Source of the DNA: Clavulina sp. PMI_390
Taxonomy: Eukaryota > Basidiomycota > Agaricomycetes > Cantharellales > Hydnaceae
NCBI GenBank assembly: GCA_015039315.1
Contig: WIDE01000143.1
Coordinates: 1 to 52,169, forward strand
DNA: 52,169 nt
Direction: 5' to 3'
Shown here: positions 11,820 through 23,005 of the stretch, piece by piece
Layout: each line of letters opens with the position of its first letter
Position numbering within the stretch: position 1 is the first letter of the stretch
The notes under the pieces: model-generated
What the model was told of the DNA's origin: nothing
What the model saw: the letters and a program-made list of their open reading frames with translations, nothing else
Databases searched by the model: none
Program-made: the position numbers and the translations under genes

Positions 11820-13990
11820 TTAAGCAACGAGTGGAGTGACCGCATCGGTCAAGATATCCTTGAGTAATGCAGTTGTCCCAACTATTCCAGACGAGCCAAT
11901 AACGGTAGAAGAAAATGTCAGATTTTAGCCTCGGGACTCCACTCCAGGCTGCCACGACTGAAAAGATACGCACTCCATGCGGGATTGTAAAATATCAAAT
12001 CGTCAATAAAGTCAAGGAATAGCTCGATAACATAACAATCGTTAATCAAGAGCCTAATATTTCCTTGTTGTGCACCAGATCGCCGCAGTTCATGAGCAAC
12101 GACTCTGACGGCTCTCATCATATGAACCTACGGGTATCAGAATGAGGTGCTTGACCAGCTCAGGGAAGAGACGTGCAATCTTACTCCATTCATCAAGCCT
12201 GCCTGCACTCTGTGAAGACGCTTGGTCCCTCGGACTGTCTCACACACATTCACCAGGGCCTGCACGCAATGGAACAGCCTCCCCTTGGCCCTCATATCTC
12301 GCTCAGCGGGTAAGTTGTGCAGAACAATCCCACTCCCATACAGCATCGTATGGGCGAGAAGCATATTCGGATTGAAAGTACTGACTCCTTCCAGAGGTTG
12401 AAGCCCGCGGGTATCAGACAGAGGAGGAATATTGGATTCCTGGAAGTCAAGATGAGCTGAAAGAACCATATATTCCGCATCGTAACCGCGTCCGCCAACC
12501 CCTGGACGCCATCGAAGGTGGTAAGCATGGACCTGGACAACGGGCGAGGATGAGGTGATAGGTCATACCATAGGCAAGTCGAGCAAATGTCGTCACTCTA
12601 TCGAACGTTCGTACTATGGAGGCCTTGAGACATAACTCTGAGTTCCAAAGGTCGGATAGGCACTCTTCACTAATGACCGAGCCCTATTTGGTAAATTGAG
12701 TTTTTCAGTACCGTAGCATGATAATGAGGCATCGAACTTACGTTACCATAAGGGTATGCGATGGAAGCCTCTCTTGGGTTCAGTTCCCAGCGAGCATCGT
12801 AAGGAAATGATGGAGGGGCTCCGCCCAGAACCGGAGTCGTTTGATCCATGAGGTAGATTGACTGAGCAAGCCTAATCCTATCTACGGCTTCCGTCTCATT
12901 CTTGGGTTCTGAGAGGAGGAATCCAGTTGCACCAAAGTCATTTGTCGCATTTGTCCTGGGATCCAGAGGTAGGACCAGCCCACATGCGATCGCGAAGCGA
13001 GATGCAGTGCTTATGACGGCAAAGCATTCTTCCAGCCTTCGTACCCGGAGGAAATAGCACCCCAAGATAAGGTTGGCCCATAGAAAGTGGGAGATCCGGT
13101 CTGCAAACATCAAAGCTTGCTCTAGGAAATACCGAGTACGCTTGATGAAATAGGATTCCAGTGAAGCCAGCGCACCTCCGCTACTGCTGCAGCCAGCAAG
13201 GTAGCAAGCATTTAGCAGGCAAGGGTGAACGGAGTCAGGATCAGAGGGAGGAAGAGATATGCAGCGAAGGAAATGAGGAACATCGATGTAGAAAACATAG
13301 TGTGCGCGATATGGTAAGAAGAGTTTGATTCTGTTGGGAGGGGTCGTCAACAAAGGACTTGGAAAGCTCAGCTCAGGAGTACCAGTGGGGGTTCTTACAG
13401 CTGAAGTGCTAGCGGTAGTGGCACGTGTGGTTCATCCACTCTTGCCCACTGATGTGAGGTCACCTGATGCTCAACCACAGCTCTCGGGATAACAGACGCA
13501 TACCCCTCGGTGCTATCGCCGCTTAATATTTTTCCCCGTTGCTGTCCAGCATCGTCATGTTCAGCGTACGGAAATATCGGTAGCCACACACTGTCGGCCT
13601 CCACGGATAGATGGATCGGCCGAGTTGTATCAATATTGCCGAGGCGTCCAATCCGCTCCAGCAGGCTGGCCGAAGCCAAATGGAGGTCGTGAGTTGAGGT
13701 AAGTGCAAGCCTCTGAATATTTGTCTCCAGTTGGAGAGCGCGAGCTTCCAGAGTCTCCAAGATGGATATACGCCGGTTGACTCTCTTGGATGGATATACA
13801 CATTCCCTGCAGGATTGTTGACAGCGAGAGCAAATTGGCTTGAAGCCATCACATTTCTGCACAAAACCGAAGGAATAAAGTTCAAGTGGTCAGGAAGAAG
13901 CCTACTAGGTGAAAAATCACAAGAAAAGCGCTGCAGACGTGCCAGTTTGCTATCGCGACATCGAATACAGGCTGAACTGTGGGCTGGCAT
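11820..13990 (-). CDS. TF6: Zn2Cys6 fungal transcription factor, array copy 6
   Basis: Exons in reading order: 13943-13990, 13399-13856, 12742-13330, 12569-12683, 12185-12501, 11974-12127 and 11820-11881, giving 580 residues, the same as TF5. Every exon length equals that of TF5, and most of the protein is the same or conservatively changed, so the two are recent duplicates. Cluster Cys are at 8, 11, 18, 25, 28 and 35, with an extra Cys in the last loop. As in TF5, intron 1 appears to begin with GCACGT. The coiled-coil segment (L-E-A-R-A-L-Q-L-E-T) and the middle homology domain (LNACYLAGCS) are intact. Changes against TF5 are scattered, with no frameshift or stop. Confidence 0.88.
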
Positions 13991-14250
13991 ATTCGAGGTG
14001 GTATCGCCCGCGTTCAGGTGTGCCGACAGCGCTAACGGTGGGGAATGTCATTATTGAGGATCGATGACAAGAATATCCATCGTTGGGCAGCCTGGCAGAT
14101 TTGGTTAGTCTCCAATGAGTTGCGTTGATCAGCGGCGTCAGGTTGGGCGCTTCTTAGTTGTTCCCACATTCGGAATACGGGCAGTCCTGGCCAGTATTAG
14201 TGGGTTGCAATGCCCAGCTGCGCGTAATGGACTAATTTGTTCGACACTAC
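13943..14250 (-). repeat. 5' part of TF6 duplication unit (exon 1 plus promoter)
   Basis: Counterpart of 11172-11480. The similarity continues up to about 14250 and then fades, which marks the approximate left (upstream) edge of the roughly 2.5 kb TF5/TF6 duplicated unit. Confidence 0.72.
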
Positions 14251-14580
14251 CTTTCTGAGTGAGCCTGAAGTGGTTTAGCGGAGCGGGTATTGTCATCTTG
14301 TCCTGCAAGGAGGGGCTGGAATCAAATTCCATGGCATTTCCTCACTCCATCTCGATCTGTGTACTCGCACATTCAAACCACTCGTTGCAGCACCATGATT
14401 TTAGTCCATTCCCATCGGTGATGTGCCGATATCGAGCATAAACAAAGCATTACATTCTGGGGTTGTGTTAGCATGAAGAAAATGATGTAAAATCTTCTGT
14501 GGAAGCCCCATGTCAATGATAGAAGCATACCGTGGCGGTTGCGGGCTCGTACCTAGAAGACAGACCAAAGGGCACCAATA
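13991..14580. other. Intergenic TF6-TF7
   Basis: 590 bases: TF6 promoter (to about 14250, repeated upstream of TF5), then non-coding DNA up to the TF7 stop. No further gene seen. Confidence 0.5.
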
Positions 14581-16726
14581 TTAGGTGGCAAGCGAATTCA
14601 AGGCGGTGGTGAGCGTCTCCTTGAGCAGCACAGGAGTCTCAGCTAGATAGGAAAACCGAGATAGGGGATAAGATTAAGTCAACTGATTGATCTTCGCCGC
14701 GCCGGTTCTAGGTCGGACCCTTGGGGAAAGACTTACCCCAGGCGGGGAACAGTACCACTACTTCTTCGATGAAGTCTAGGAGCGATTCAATATAATTGCA
14801 CTTGGTGGTCGAGAGCTTCGAGTTCCCTCTCGTTTCGGAATGTTGAAGCTCGCGAGCAAGGACACGAATGGCATTCATCATATGGACCTATCGACATCAG
14901 CTGGGTGAATGGTTTTGATCTTCTGAGAGGAATATGGACACGGACCAAGTTCACGAAACCTGTTTGAACCTTGCGGGGGCGCTCCTGGGCTCTTACATGT
15001 TGGGATATTTCAACCAGGGCTTGAAGACACTGATACATCCTGCGTCTTGCCTCCATGTCATCGCCCGCCCGCACGCTGTGCATAAGCAACCCAATACCCA
15101 ACAAAAATGGATTGACCAAAAGCATATTGGGCTTGGCGATGTTAGCGTGTCCTGACGACTGAGGCTGAGGTGCGTCCGATGAACGAGCGATAGCAGATTG
15201 CTGATCACTAATCTGAACCTCCAAGGCACCGTATTCGTCATTGAGGTACTGGTAGCTCGTTTCTGGTTGTATTCAGCAGTAGTCAGTGCACAATGCGGGA
15301 GGGGACAAGTGAGAGCTCATACCACTAGGATCCCGTGCGAAATCGGTCACTCGATCAAACATCCGTGCTATCGAGACCTTGAGATGCAAGTCCGAGTTCC
15401 ACAGCTTTGACAGGTGTTCCTCGCTGACAACCGATCCCTTTATAGCCGTTGAGCGTGTAGGAAAAGCTGGAGTATCGCATTGAAACATAAAACCGACCTT
15501 GCCATATGGATACTCCAAATTACCCTCTGTTGGGTTTGATGCCCAACGAGGGTCGTACGGAAACGAAGGTGGGCATCCGCCCACAAGGGGTGCCGTCTGA
15601 TCCATAAGATACAGCGCATTCGCAAGCTGTATCCTATTTATTGCTTCGGCCTCATCCTTGGGCGGAGCAAGCAGGTACCTAGTGTCGTCGGGCTCATTGG
15701 GTTTGCCAGCATTGTTATCCTGAGAGCAGAGACCACATGCAAACGCAAATCGAATGGCTGAGCCCGCAACCACGAAGCACTCTTGTAGCCGTCGTTCTCT
15801 TGCAAAGTAGCAGCCAAGGATGACGCTCGCCCATAGAAAGTGGGTGATGCGGTCAGCAAACATGAGGGATTGCTCCAAGAAATGTCGAGTGCGTTGGATG
15901 AAGTATGGTTCCAGGAAGGCCAACGTGCCTCCGCTGCTAGCGCATGCAGCAAGGTAGCATGCATTGAGCAGGCAAGGGTGTATGGAGTCAGGATGCGAAG
16001 AAGGAAGGGAGAGGCAGCGGAGGAAGTAGGATGCATCAATGAAGAAATAAAATTGCACCCGATAGGGTAAGAACATGTTGATCCTATCGGTGGAAGGTCA
16101 ATAGAATGTTGAATGCAAGGGGACTATTACGCACAGGTGGAGCGACGTCGGGAGTGGTAGTTCGCCAAGCCCAGCCCACTCATATGAGACCAGCTGGTTC
16201 TCAACCAGCGCCTTCTGGATATCGGATGTGGGACGATCAAGTAGCTTCTCCACGGCAATCTGTCCACCTAGTCGTTTCCCCTCACCATATTGGGAGATAG
16301 GATAAACTGGTAGCCAAACCGTTTCCACTGCCAAGTGCTTTGGGTTAACAGCGACATCGCCAAGACGCCCAATCCGCTCTAGGAGTCTCGCGGATACGAG
16401 AGAGAGATCGTGCTCGGAAGCCATCGTTAACTTGTGGATGCTGAGTTCTAATTCCAGAACTCGAGCTTCCAGAGCTTCTAACATTGGGGCACGTTTGGGT
16501 GGATAGACGCATTGCTCGTTACGATCTTCGCACCGAGAGCAAATGGGTTTCCTTGCGTCGCATTTCTATGGGACATAGATGGAAGATGTGAATAAAGGTC
16601 TCGAAAGAAAATTGGCATGCATTAGCAATGCGGAGAGACCATGCTCGTGCCAGTGAGCAATGTACCACACACCTCTTTGCGCTTATGACATCGAAAACAC
16701 GCGGCTCCTTTAGCAAGAACACTCAT
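14581..16726 (-). CDS. TF7: Zn2Cys6 fungal transcription factor, array copy 7
   Basis: Exons in reading order: 16673-16726, 16135-16565, 15498-16083, 15323-15437, 14946-15262, 14737-14887 and 14581-14642, giving 571 residues. Cluster Cys are at 10, 13, 20, 27, 30 and 37. The usual C-D-G-L-K-P loop reads C-D-A-R-K-P, a change in the DNA-contact region. The donors of intron 3 (GTCGGT) and intron 5 (GTCCGT) are unlike the GTAAGT/GTGAGT-type donors of other copies. Intron 3 is 60 bases, in frame and stop-free, so its retention would add 20 residues between the middle homology domain and the following helix. The domain is otherwise complete (LNACYLAACA, ITHFLWASVILGCYF). Confidence 0.88.
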
Positions 16727-17365
16727 GACCTCTTCTTTCACCTTGCGGATGGATAGCGGCGCAGTACAAGAGGTTCATCACGAAGCTATACGCAGCTGCC
16801 GTGCTGCAACGATCTGTCACAGAATGTGAAATGTGACCCAAACATGGTGAGCGCCAGATCGAGAGTGGTCATCCTTGACATCTGAATCCACATTTCGAGG
16901 TCCGAAAAGAAAGATATTGGGAGAGTCTCTCTCCGAATTATATACGTGAACTACGTACGAAACGAAGTCGTGGAGTGCTGCCTTTAGAAATCTGCTGCAC
17001 AGTGTGATGAAGGACCATGATGTCGTGCACCAACCTTCCAGGTTCTGCTGCTTGAGCGCCGTTATCGCTCGACCTTCGGCTTTCAAATTTTGTCGAACTT
17101 AGTGACTCCCCAAGCCGCGCACGCCCCCAGCACGCGAACCCTAGCTACCCCGTCGAGCGCCGCGCTCTTTGGCGCATCCATGCACACTGGCAACAGACAA
17201 GTAACACCACCAGCAAACCGTGAGGCTAGCAGATCGCCGAGACCCCAATGCCATTGGTAATAAGCCACTGATGGTGTGGTGAGAATGGTTTTAGCCGTGT
17301 GCTTCCGGGTACTCTGACAAAACATAGTGGAGGACATACCCGTTGAGATGCAGATTGCACGCTGT
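16727..17365. other. Intergenic TF7-TF8
   Basis: 639 bases upstream of TF7 and downstream of TF8. Open frames here show no similarity to any family I recognise. No repeats noted. Confidence 0.45.
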
Positions 17366-19590
17366 TCACTTAACCGGCTGGGAAGTTTTCGAGACGAGTG
17401 GGGTCACTGCGGCAGTGAGTGCATCTTTGAGCAATAGAGGGGTTTCAGCTGCAAGAAGAATCCAATGCGAATCACGGGATGAGTGTCTAGTCAGATTTCA
17501 ATATGCTGCAAACAACAAAACACTTACTCCATGCAGGGTTCAGCATCGTTACATCATCGAGAAAGTCGAGGAACACCTCAATGGCATGGCAATTGCTTGT
17601 CAGGAGCTTCGCATTTCGTCCTCGAGCCCCTGATCGCTTTAGTTCATGTGCAACAACCCGGACGGCATTCATCATATGAGCCTGACAAGCACAGCGTCAG
17701 CTAATTGAAGGCTGTGATGGACGAGAGACAGAACACGTACTGCATTCATCAGACCCGACTGCACCTTGCGAAGGCGCTTGTTCCCTCGAACCTTTTGGCA
17801 CACGTCCATCAGCGACTCCACGCAGTAACGCAATCTCTTCCTAGCCTCCGAGTCTTTGTCGGCCTGCAGGCTATGCAGAATGAGCCCGCTCCCATAAAGT
17901 GTGATGTGAACAAGAAGTAGGTTTGGGTTGAACATGCCAACAGCTTCCGATGATTGAAGCCCGACTGGGTCAGATAGTGGGGGGATTGCAGAGTGCTCAG
18001 AGTCGAGGTGAACCTTGAGGCTACTGTACTCTTCGTCAAGCTCGCGGTAGCCAGCCCCTATATATAATTTTAGTTAGTTAGCAAAGCTTCGCACCACATA
18101 AATAGGATGAGAAGTCATACCAGAGGCGTGCCGAGCTAGGGCCGTTACACGATCAAAGTTTCTGGCCATCGACACTTTGAGGTGCATGTCTGAATGCCAG
18201 ATCTCCGATAATCGCTCTTCTCTCACACTCATACCCTATCGCACTGGTAAGAACTTGCAGAGAATTGGAGCGTTTTTATGAAGTGCACAGCTTACCTCGC
18301 CATATTGGTATTTGTGAGAAGCTTTTTTGGGGGTTGAAGCCCACGAGGGATCATAAGGAAACGAAGTCGACACTCCGCCCAATATTGGCGCCGTTTGATC
18401 CAGAAGATACAACGAGTGCGCGAGCCTAATCCTGTTGATTGCTTCAGTCTCATCTTTGGGGGGCGGAAGAAGGTATCCGGCAACATCGAAATCCTTCGTT
18501 CCATTGAACGTGGGATCCCCGGACGGACTCAGGCCACACGCATAGGCGAAGTGAGTCGCGGCATTTGCAACCGCAAAAGATTCATCTAACCTGCGGGCCT
18601 TTGCGAAATAGCACGTCAATATAATGCTTGCCCAGAGAAAGTGGGTGATGCGGTCCGCATGCTTTAGCGATTGGTCGAGGAAATACCGAGTGCGCCGGAT
18701 GAAGTAGGGCTCCAAGGAGGTCAAGGTGCCTCCACTGCTAGCACAAGCGCCCAGATAACAAGCATTCAATAAGCAAGGGTGGATGGCGTCAGGGTGGGAA
18801 GGGGGGAGGGAGACGCAGTGAAGCAAGTGTGGGACATCCATGAAGAAGTAATAGTGCGCGCGATACGGCAAGAATAGCGAGACTCTGTGGCGGAATGAAC
18901 AAAGGGTGTTAATATTCCTTTCATATTTCGATCCAGGGTCATAGTGGATGGTACCCACAGCTGAAGCGACAACGAGGGTGGCGCATCTCGCTCACCCAGT
19001 TTTCCCCACTGAAACGAGTGCAGTTTCTGCTCCACTACAGATCTCTCGATAATAGACGCATAGCCCTCCGTAACATCCTGACTAACAATTTGTCCTCGTT
19101 TTTGCTCAGTTTTGCGGTGTTGAGAGTAGGGGTATATCGGTAGCCAAGCCGTCGCGGTCGAGACCAATGGATGCTTGGCGGGAACAGCATTCCCTAGTCG
19201 TCCAATGCGATCCAGTAGCCTGGCGGACGCCAGAGATAGGTCATGCGTGGAAGCAACTGTCAACTTGTGAATGATCATTTCCAGCTCCAAAGCTCGAGCT
19301 TGAAGGGTTCCCGAGATCGGCGCACGCCTTGCGATGCCTGTAGGATAAATGCACTCGTTGGGGCGTTTCCGACAGCGAGTGCAGGTGGGCTTCAAGCCAT
19401 CACATTTCTATAGAAAGGAAGAAATAAGGAACATTTTAGAGGTTTAGTTCTTCAAGTGGAGTGGAAGAACAGAAGGCATGGTCGACCGAGAAGACGACGG
19501 AACCCCCAGCTTGTCAAGGAGGGGCTGATCACACACCTCTTTGAGCTTTCGACACCGCAGACACGCGGCTCCTTTGGCAAGTACGCTCAT
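17366..19590 (-). CDS. TF8: Zn2Cys6 fungal transcription factor, array copy 8
   Basis: Exons in reading order: 19537-19590, 18959-19407, 18296-18884, 18121-18235, 17741-18057, 17528-17681 and 17366-17448, giving 586 residues, the longest copy. The start is M-S-V-L-A-K-G, with cluster Cys at 10, 13, 20, 27, 30 and 37. The linker contains WLPIYP and the T-E-G-Y-A-S block. Exon 3 encodes LFLPYRAHYYFF, LNACYLGACA and the Y-L-L-P-P-P-K-D-E loop. The extra C-terminal length comes from a shifted stop that adds S-K-T-S-Q-P-V-K. All introns are GT-AG with good donors (GTAAGC, GTACGT, GTAAGT), making this the best reference copy for the family. The relic at 11553-11643 resembles this gene most. Confidence 0.91.
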
Positions 19591-20154
19591 AGCACCTTCC
19601 GCTGGGCAGGCCGAGGGTGTAAGACAGGGAATTTCACCACCACCACGTTACAAGTCATGAAGAGGTCGGCCTGATGTTTGTGACACGAAGGTACTTCCCG
19701 TGACATTTCTGATCGCCATCAAGAGCCGCCGTTCATCAATTTAGGCTCACTTCTCGAGCATGAGGGACCCGGATGTATGGGCTTAGGGGTGTAATTCATT
19801 GCGCAGTAGCCTACATGTACGTTATACAATGCGACTCTGGCGAGGCAGATTCGACGGTCAGCATGACGCAGATTTCGCTTGGGTGGCCGAGCGGTACATC
19901 ATTTATTCCTATTTCATCCGGTTGATCACATGCAACTCCCCCACTTGGGATGAGTTTTTGTGGATCTGGCGAATTGTTTTTTACGGGCGATGCCATGATC
20001 TCTTCCACCCTGCCCTCCAGCGCATGAGACTCATATGGTGGGTGGATCTGACACGATCCCTCCCGAAGTGCTAGCAAATGATGCCCACACGGGTAGCTGC
20101 GGAAACCTGACAATCCTTTCTCATCAGGTGTTCACACAGGTGCGCTGACGAAGT
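19591..20154. other. Intergenic TF8-TF9
   Basis: 564 bases with no gene. A stretch at 19879-19895 resembles the A box of Leu/Ser tRNAs, but no tRNA fold follows (see rejected items). Confidence 0.5.
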
Positions 20155-22232
20155 TTAAGCTGGGGTGGCAAGTGGAGTGATGGCTGCAATCAAGGTATCC
20201 CTGAGCAATAGGGATATGCCAGCTATAGGCAACCCGCAAAGGTGAAAGATAGCAGGTGATATCAGCTCGTCGATCAATAGACAAGGGGCAGCGAGCTACA
20301 AGGATGAGACTCACTCCACGCGGGAAACAGCAACACAACCTCTTCAATGAAGTCAAGGAACAATTCAATGTCACGACAATTCCTCGCCGAGAGCTGAACA
20401 TTTTTCCTCGTCTCGGGCCGCCGAAGGTCGCTAGCTATGACGCGAATAGCGTTCACCATATGGACCTGGATGCACGACATGAGCCGAGCAAACACGCAGT
20501 CCTGAAGAAAAGTGTACGCACCAAGTTTACGTACCCTATCCGCACTTTATGAATGTGCTGGTGAGCTCTGATATCCTCGCAGATGTACACGAGCGCTTGA
20601 ACACATCGAAGCATGTCCCTTCTCGCGTTGACATCGTTTTCCGCACGCGCACTGTGCAAGATCAACCCGCTCCCATATAAGGTAGTGTGCACCAGAAGTA
20701 GGTCCGGTCTTGAGGGCCCAGGTCCATCGGCTACGGAAGCTCGACCTCGAGAGAGGCCAGAGAGTGGAGGGATTCTTGATTGATGCAGGACTATCTGGTC
20801 TGATAGGTCGGTATACTCGTCAAGCGAATATTTGTCATGCTCTAGAGTGACCTCGAGTCAGCCGGGGGTTTTGCTACCGACAATAGAAAAAGAACGTGTA
20901 CCGTGTACAGATCGATAGAAGTTGGTCACCCTTTCAAACGTTCTTGCCATCGATACATTTACATATGTCGTGTGCTTATGCTTTGATTGCTGCTTTTCGT
21001 TCGAGACCGAGTCCTGTGAAAACGGTCAGAATCTCGTATGACGAACATGCTATGGGATTCGGTTGAACCCACTTGGTCGTTTTGGTGCCCAGGGGAAGGT
21101 TCATTCGTGATAGATGCCCACCGTTCATCGTAAGGGAACGAGGGAACATACTTCCCAAGAACAGGAAGTGTTTGATCGAGGAGGTAGAGAGAGTGCGCGA
21201 CTCGGATCCTGTCGATCATCTCGGCCTCGTCTTTGGGAGGAGGGAGGATGTAGGCGGCGTTGTCAAGGTCATCGATTCCATGCGCATTCCGAACGTTAGG
21301 AACGCATAGGCCACACGCAACTGCAAAACGGCCAGCAGCACCAACGACAGCAAAGGATTCTTCTAGTCGCCTCTCCTGCGCCAAGAAACAGCCAAATATA
21401 ATTGAGGCCCACAGGAAGTGTGTGATACGGTCACTAAGCATGAGAGCTTGCTGAAGAAAGTAACGAGTGCGGTGGAGGAAGTACGGCTTGAGAACCGCCA
21501 GTTCGCCCTGATTGCTAGCACATGCAGCGAGGTAGCAGGCATTCAATAAGCAAGGGTGGAGGGATTCAGGGTGCGAAGGCGGACGGGCGGCGCAGTGAAG
21601 GAAATAAGGAACGTCAACGAAGAAATAATAATGCTCGCGGTGTGGTATGAACAGGTCAATGCTACGCCGAAACGGTTAATGAAGTAGAACGAGGCTCGCT
21701 CTTGGAGGAATCGTACATACATGTCGAGAGAGGATCGCATTGGTAGTGCATCCAACCCAGCCCATTGATGAGGGTTGACATTGTACTCGACTACCGTTGT
21801 GCTGGCCAAAGCGGACGCCTGCAAATTTCGGACGGTGTCCCCCAAGTTTCTGATCCGCTTCAAAAGTTTATCGGATGCCCGATTAAGATCGTACGCAGAA
21901 CCGAGCGTCAGCTTGTGGATCATAATCTCCAGCTCCAGGGCACGAGCTTCCAGAACCTCGGTCAGCGGTCGACGTCTAGCGATACCGGTGGGATAAGCAC
22001 ATTCTTTGTAGAGGGATTTGCAGCGAGAGCATATAGGTTTTGCGGCATCGCATTTCTACCGAGACAAGGTAGAACCAATACAGCAGTCAGTTACGAGTAG
22101 GAGGATGCAGCGATTGATAGTGAACGTCGGCGAAAATCCGATTATCTGAGTCGCAAGCACAGTTGACGAAACACGCACTTCTTTGTGCTTACGACACCGA
22201 AAACACGCAGCTCCTTTAGCAAGCACGCTCAT
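20155..22232 (-). CDS. TF9: Zn2Cys6 fungal transcription factor, array copy 9
   Basis: Exons in reading order: 22179-22232, 21721-22055, 21073-21661, 20902-21013, 20522-20841, 20315-20465 and 20155-20222, giving 542 residues, the shortest intact copy. Exon 2 is about 100 bases shorter than in TF4-TF8, because the WLPIYP/T-E-G-Y linker is missing while the coiled-coil helix (L-E-A-R-A-L-E-L-E-I) is kept. Cluster Cys are at 10, 13, 20, 27, 30 and 37, with C-D-A-A-K-P in the loop. In exon 4 the family motif H-L-S-E-L-W-R-S is replaced by a Lys/His/Gln-rich stretch. The exon 5 acceptor is taken at TCTAG just before 20841, which gives the expected phase. The frame is open throughout, so it may be functional but diverging. 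Confidence 0.85.
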
Positions 22233-23005
22233 ATAGCTCGAAAATGTAGAAGTAGGGAACCTGAGCGGGCATCGTTTGGCCTCCTGTGCCGTCCTCTGGA
22301 GGTCACAACGGATGTGACTGTCTCGGACGGGCGTCACTATTGGATTTTCGATCGGTACCACTGTATCGTCACTTTTTCTCCACGATCTCTACTTGAGATG
22401 GTCGCCGCTGTGTGTATCCATGCCCTTCCCTATTCAACTTCTGTTTTTTTTTTTGTGAATGATCCTCTCGTGTGCCACCGAGTGCGCGAAGGCTCTACCA
22501 GAACAGTTGGGGATTCCGCATTCATTCGCCTGTGACAGGCGGCCATAATTTCGGGGAACCTTGTTGCAAATGGAACGAAGCAACGCTATGTGAAATAGAC
22601 AACTAAAGAGTATCTACCAACGATCTAGGCAACACATTTGACAGCCACGCATTTAGCCCTCGCACAATTCAAAAGTCTAATCGGCTGGGGTCATTTTCAT
22701 ATGGCTGATAGACGCAGCACAGGGATATCCATAGAAATTTGAGGTGTTCCCCACGTGTCAGGGGGACGACGCTTGGCAAGGGCGCAGGTACAGGGATCAA
22801 CGATGCGCGGAAACGCAGCCGATCAATTTGTAGCGCCCAATCCTTTGAGCAGATTCTTGCCTCTAACCCTAAACCCCCACAGTTCCCCAAAAGGCATATG
22901 GAACAACGTTCGACTGGGAATAGTCAGGGCTCAAATTTAAGGAACAGGTCCATGATACCGACCATGTACCTGGCGTCCCTTGCCTGTTCTGGCCAATGTT
23001 TATCA
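22233..23005. other. Intergenic TF9-TF10
   Basis: 773 bases, including the TF9 promoter and an 11-T run at about 22445-22455. A single telomere-like CCCTAAACCC at about 22866 is isolated. No gene seen. Confidence 0.5.

Noticed and set aside
19879..19895. tRNA-Leu/Ser-like A box (TGGCCGAGCGGT)
   Set aside because: No matching B box, anticodon stem or acceptor pairing follows within 100 bases.
22860..22880. Telomere-like CCCTAAACCC
   Set aside because: A single isolated unit, not an array.
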